This document shows positions 62,065 through 64,000 of a stretch of DNA of 64,000 nt, piece by piece. How positions within the stretch are numbered: the stretch's first letter is position 1; each line of letters starts with the position of its first letter. The notes under the pieces are model-generated. The model was not told the origin of the DNA. It ran no database searches and saw only the letters and a program-made list of their open reading frames with translations. Both the position numbers and the translations under genes were made by a program. This DNA comes from G963674665 sp964609625 (GTDB lineage Bacteria > Desulfobacterota > Desulfovibrionia > Desulfovibrionales > Desulfovibrionaceae): assembly GCA_964609625.1 (NCBI GenBank), contig CAZSRS010000004.1, positions 124,001-188,000 on the forward strand, written 5' to 3'.

Positions 62065-63293
62065 ACATTCACCTCCGCTCCCTGCGGGAGCCCCTCGCGG
62101 TTCGGTTCGATGCACACGAGGCCGTGGGCCTCGATGAGGGTTTTGAGCAGGCCGGACTTGCCCAACCGTGGCCAAGCCAGGGGCAATTCATCCAGGCGTT
62201 TTTCCATGCGCACCCTGACGTATTCCTCGCGCCCCTGTCTGGAGGCCAGGTTCTGAGCCAGTTCCGCTTTCACCAGGTGCCTGCGCTCGTGGTCGAAGGC
62301 GTGTCTGTCGCCGGTCAGATGTCGCAGCAGAGGCATGCCGAACACCAGCATGATCACCTGAGCCGAGGCCACCTGTCCCGGCAAGCCGAGCACGGGAACG
62401 CCCCCCACGCTGGCGACGATGGTGGGCTTGCCCGGGCTGATGGCCACTCCGTGAGCCAGTATCATGGATTCGGGCAGGGAGCGCAGGGCATCGATGGTCA
62501 AGTCGCGGATACCAACGGAACTGCCTCCGGAAATGAACACGGCGTCGCATTCTTCCACGGCCTTGGCCAGGGCCGTGGTCAGGGCGTCGAGCTGGTCCGG
62601 GATCAGGCCGTACAGCCGGGCCTCCGCGCCGGCATCCTCGATCATGCAGGCCAGGGCCGGGGAGTTCACATCGCGCACTTGGCCGGGCCTGGGCGTCTGT
62701 TGCATGGGCACCAGTTCGTCGCCGGTGGAGATGACCCCAACCAGGGGGCGCCTGTGCACCTCCACGACGGCGATCCCCTGGGCAGCCAGGAGTCCCAGCT
62801 CCGGGGCGCGTAGCAGCGTGCCGGCAGGCAACAGGGTTTTGCCCCTGGTGGCGTCCTCACCCCTGAACATGACGTTCTCGCCGGGGGCCAGGGATTTCCA
62901 GGCCTCGATGGCGCCGCCCCCAAGGTCCTGGGCATGCTCGACCATGAGCACGGAGTCGGCGCCCTCTGGCAGCGTGCCTCCCGTGGTGATGGCCGCGCAG
63001 GCGCCGGGGGCGAGCTGGAAGTTCGGAGCCCTGTCCACGGCGATCTGGCCCTGGATTTCGAGATAGGCGGGGTTGGACTCGCTGGCGCCGAAGATGTCCG
63101 ACGCGCGCACGGCATAGCCGTCCATGCTGGAGCGATGCACCAGGGGCAGGTCCTCCACGGCGATGACGTCAAAGGCCAACACCCGTCCCCTGCAACCGGC
63201 CAAGGGGGCGCTTTGTTCCGAAAGCAGTGGGAAACCTCGCAGCAGGGTCTCGCACTCGCCGCGACTGACCATGTTCAGAAAACCATGTTGCAT
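62052..63293 (-). CDS. moeA: Molybdopterin molybdenumtransferase
   Basis: A 413-residue Moco enzyme. SSMDGYAVRASD near 57, GTLPEGADSVLMVE, VGVISTGDELV, FISGGSSVGIRD and LGLPGQVASAQ are the MoeA signatures. It inserts molybdate into adenylylated molybdopterin, in the cytoplasm. I chose ATG 63293 (MQHGFLNMVSRGECE); the upstream open frame is Arg/Pro-rich shadow. It follows the MoaE-like gene by 16 bases, so both are one operon. Confidence 0.95.
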   Translation of the reverse strand: MQHGFLNMVSRGECETLLRGFPLLSEQSAPLAGCRGRVLAFDVIAVEDLPLVHRSSMDGYAVRASDIFGASESNPAYLEIQGQIAVDRAPNFQLAPGACAAITTGGTLPEGADSVLMVEHAQDLGGGAIEAWKSLAPGENVMFRGEDATRGKTLLPAGTLLRAPELGLLAAQGIAVVEVHRRPLVGVISTGDELVPMQQTPRPGQVRDVNSPALACMIEDAGAEARLYGLIPDQLDALTTALAKAVEECDAVFISGGSSVGIRDLTIDALRSLPESMILAHGVAISPGKPTIVASVGGVPVLGLPGQVASAQVIMLVFGMPLLRHLTGDRHAFDHERRHLVKAELAQNLASRQGREEYVRVRMEKRLDELPLAWPRLGKSGLLKTLIEAHGLVCIEPNREGLPQGAEVNVWLL

Positions 63294-63309
63294 GGGGGTC
63301 TCGGTGGGA

Positions 63310-63675
63310 TCAGGCGGCAATGATTTCTTTCTTGGATACGGCCTCGGCCTTGATGCGGTCCAGCAATTCGGCAAGCACGGGCTTGACGTTTTCGCGCAGG
63401 TCGCCGGCCACCACGATGAGCAGCAAATCGTCACCCAGTTGCAGCGTGCCTTGGGCAGCCCAAACCCGGATGCGGAAGATGCCGGGCTTTTGCTCGAATT
63501 CCTTGCGCAGGGCCTCGATACGCTCCTGGTCCGGGGAGACTTCAACCGTGCGCACCTTGGCACCGTCCTTTCTGGACCAGCCACGAACCACGCCGTTGTG
63601 CGCGAGGATCATGCCCACGTTGTCCACGAATCCGGGTTCCTGCTTCACTTCCTTGATCAGCGTGCCGATGTCCAT
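63310..63675 (-). CDS. moaE: MoaE-like molybdopterin synthase large subunit
   Basis: A 121-residue protein with the MoaE fold. ILAHNGVVRGWSRKDG, RVWAAQGTLQLGDDLLLIVV and the C-terminal IKAEAVSKKEI are seen; the two lysines there fit the active-site positions of MoaE, which adds sulfur to precursor Z. It is somewhat divergent and short, so a MoaE-like variant is possible. ATG 63675 follows AAGGATGAAGG. The moaD subunit is not in the window. Confidence 0.8.
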   Translation of the reverse strand: MDIGTLIKEVKQEPGFVDNVGMILAHNGVVRGWSRKDGAKVRTVEVSPDQERIEALRKEFEQKPGIFRIRVWAAQGTLQLGDDLLLIVVAGDLRENVKPVLAELLDRIKAEAVSKKEIIAA

Positions 63676-63885
63676 GCCTTCATCCTTCGGTTGTCGGTGT
63701 GGGGGCTGTATACATGGAAACCCTGTCGCGGGCCAGCAATGTTCAGGGCGGCCAGGGCCGGGACGCGCGTTTCCCACTACAAGTCAGTCCCTGTCCGTCG
63801 CCTCCAGCGCCGAAACAAACATGTTTGCTCCGAGTACAACAGGAATCCGGGGCAGACAAGCCTTGCCCCCGGTTTCACACACGTA

Positions 63886-64000
63886 TCACAGGCCGTATTT
63901 CCTGAGCTTCTTGTGCAGGGTCACCCTGGAGATGCCCAGGAGCCGGGCCGCCTCGCTCTTGTTACCCCCGGTCTGCTCCAGGGTGGAGAGCACGGCCTCC
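63886..64000 (-). CDS. C-terminus of NtrC-type sigma-54 regulator (Fis HTH), partial
   Basis: The last 37 residues of a larger gene that runs off the window edge. EAVLSTLEQTGGNKSEAARLL and GISRVTLHKKLRKYGL form the Fis-type helix-turn-helix that ends sigma-54 activators. The central AAA+ and receiver domains are outside the window. It reads towards the MoaE-like gene. Confidence 0.85.
   Translation of the reverse strand, partial: EAVLSTLEQTGGNKSEAARLLGISRVTLHKKLRKYGL

Noticed and set aside
1..64000. CRISPR arrays, IS elements, prophage or rRNA operons
   Set aside because: No regular spacer-repeat arrays, transposases, phage structural genes or rRNA sequences were recognised.

Overview
The window is high-GC, gene-dense DNA from a bacterial chromosome. 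The gene order dnaA, dnaN, gyrB, gyrA, TPR lipoprotein, with a TRAP transporter reading away from dnaA, points to the replication-origin region of a deltaproteobacterium of the Desulfovibrionales (Desulfovibrio-like). Ferredoxin-type redox genes, moeA/moaE, several c-di-GMP proteins and many genes coupled by ATGA or GTGA overlaps fit that placement. It is inferred from gene content and order, not from a database match.

Layout. 1-1.6 kb: a short sulfite-reductase-like Fe-S protein coupled to a polytopic membrane protein cut by the window edge, behind a palindrome of the CRP/FNR type. 1.7-4.2 kb: an HD-GYP phosphodiesterase divergent from a TPR-PilZ protein. 4.3-6.7 kb: a tightly coupled SGNH hydrolase, HAD phosphatase, winged-helix and unknown gene set, then ridA. 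6.8-13.7 kb: a CheC-like protein, an orphan MotA/TolQ/ZorA-like channel protein with a long coiled coil, a TolC-family porin, and a PEGA-TPR / membrane-protein pair. 13.9-18.2 kb: an iron alcohol dehydrogenase split by a 100-N scaffold gap (an assembly artefact), a winged-helix regulator and a membrane-anchored spermidine-synthase-like protein. 18.2-20.2 kb: a Gly/His octapeptide-repeat protein, a frameshifted small gene, a PAP2 phosphatase and an FMN reductase. 20.2-27.8 kb: housekeeping genes (polA, an AMIN amidase, glmS, rdgB). 27.9-30.6 kb: an ACT-domain protein, a probable SRA-HNH modification-dependent nuclease and a HerA-like ATPase. 30.8-39.3 kb: the origin operon on the minus strand (dnaA, dnaN, gyrB, gyrA, lipoprotein).

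39.3-39.65 kb is an AT-rich gap where coding direction switches, the best candidate in the window for an origin-associated region. 39.65-41.5 kb: TRAP DctQ/DctM without a binding protein. 41.4-42.8 kb: a MerR-like regulator, a tiny Cys-rich protein and an unknown gene behind an AT-rich palindrome. 43.0-44.3 kb: tRNA-Phe with a terminator, then a GSU2403-type nucleotidyltransferase-fold gene. 44.4-51.7 kb: a CNNM/CorC-type protein, three family-2 glycosyltransferases around a 22-bp tandem palindromic repeat, a zinc-ribbon PilZ protein and a membrane-anchored SGNH protein. 52.2-55.5 kb: three small orphan genes and a PilB/MshE-type ATPase. 55.6-64 kb: DUF4911, an M24 peptidase, a UDP-galactopyranose-mutase-like flavoprotein, another glycosyltransferase, DsbD, MoeA, a MoaE-like protein and the end of an NtrC-type regulator.

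Three themes recur: c-di-GMP signalling (HD-GYP, two PilZ proteins, a possible MshEN ATPase), surface glycan modification (four glycosyltransferases, two SGNH proteins, a mutase-like flavoprotein), and the replication core. The most unusual items are the octapeptide-repeat protein, the orphan ZorA-like channel, the SRA-HNH nuclease candidate and the tandem palindromic repeat. I see no CRISPR array, insertion sequence, prophage or rRNA.
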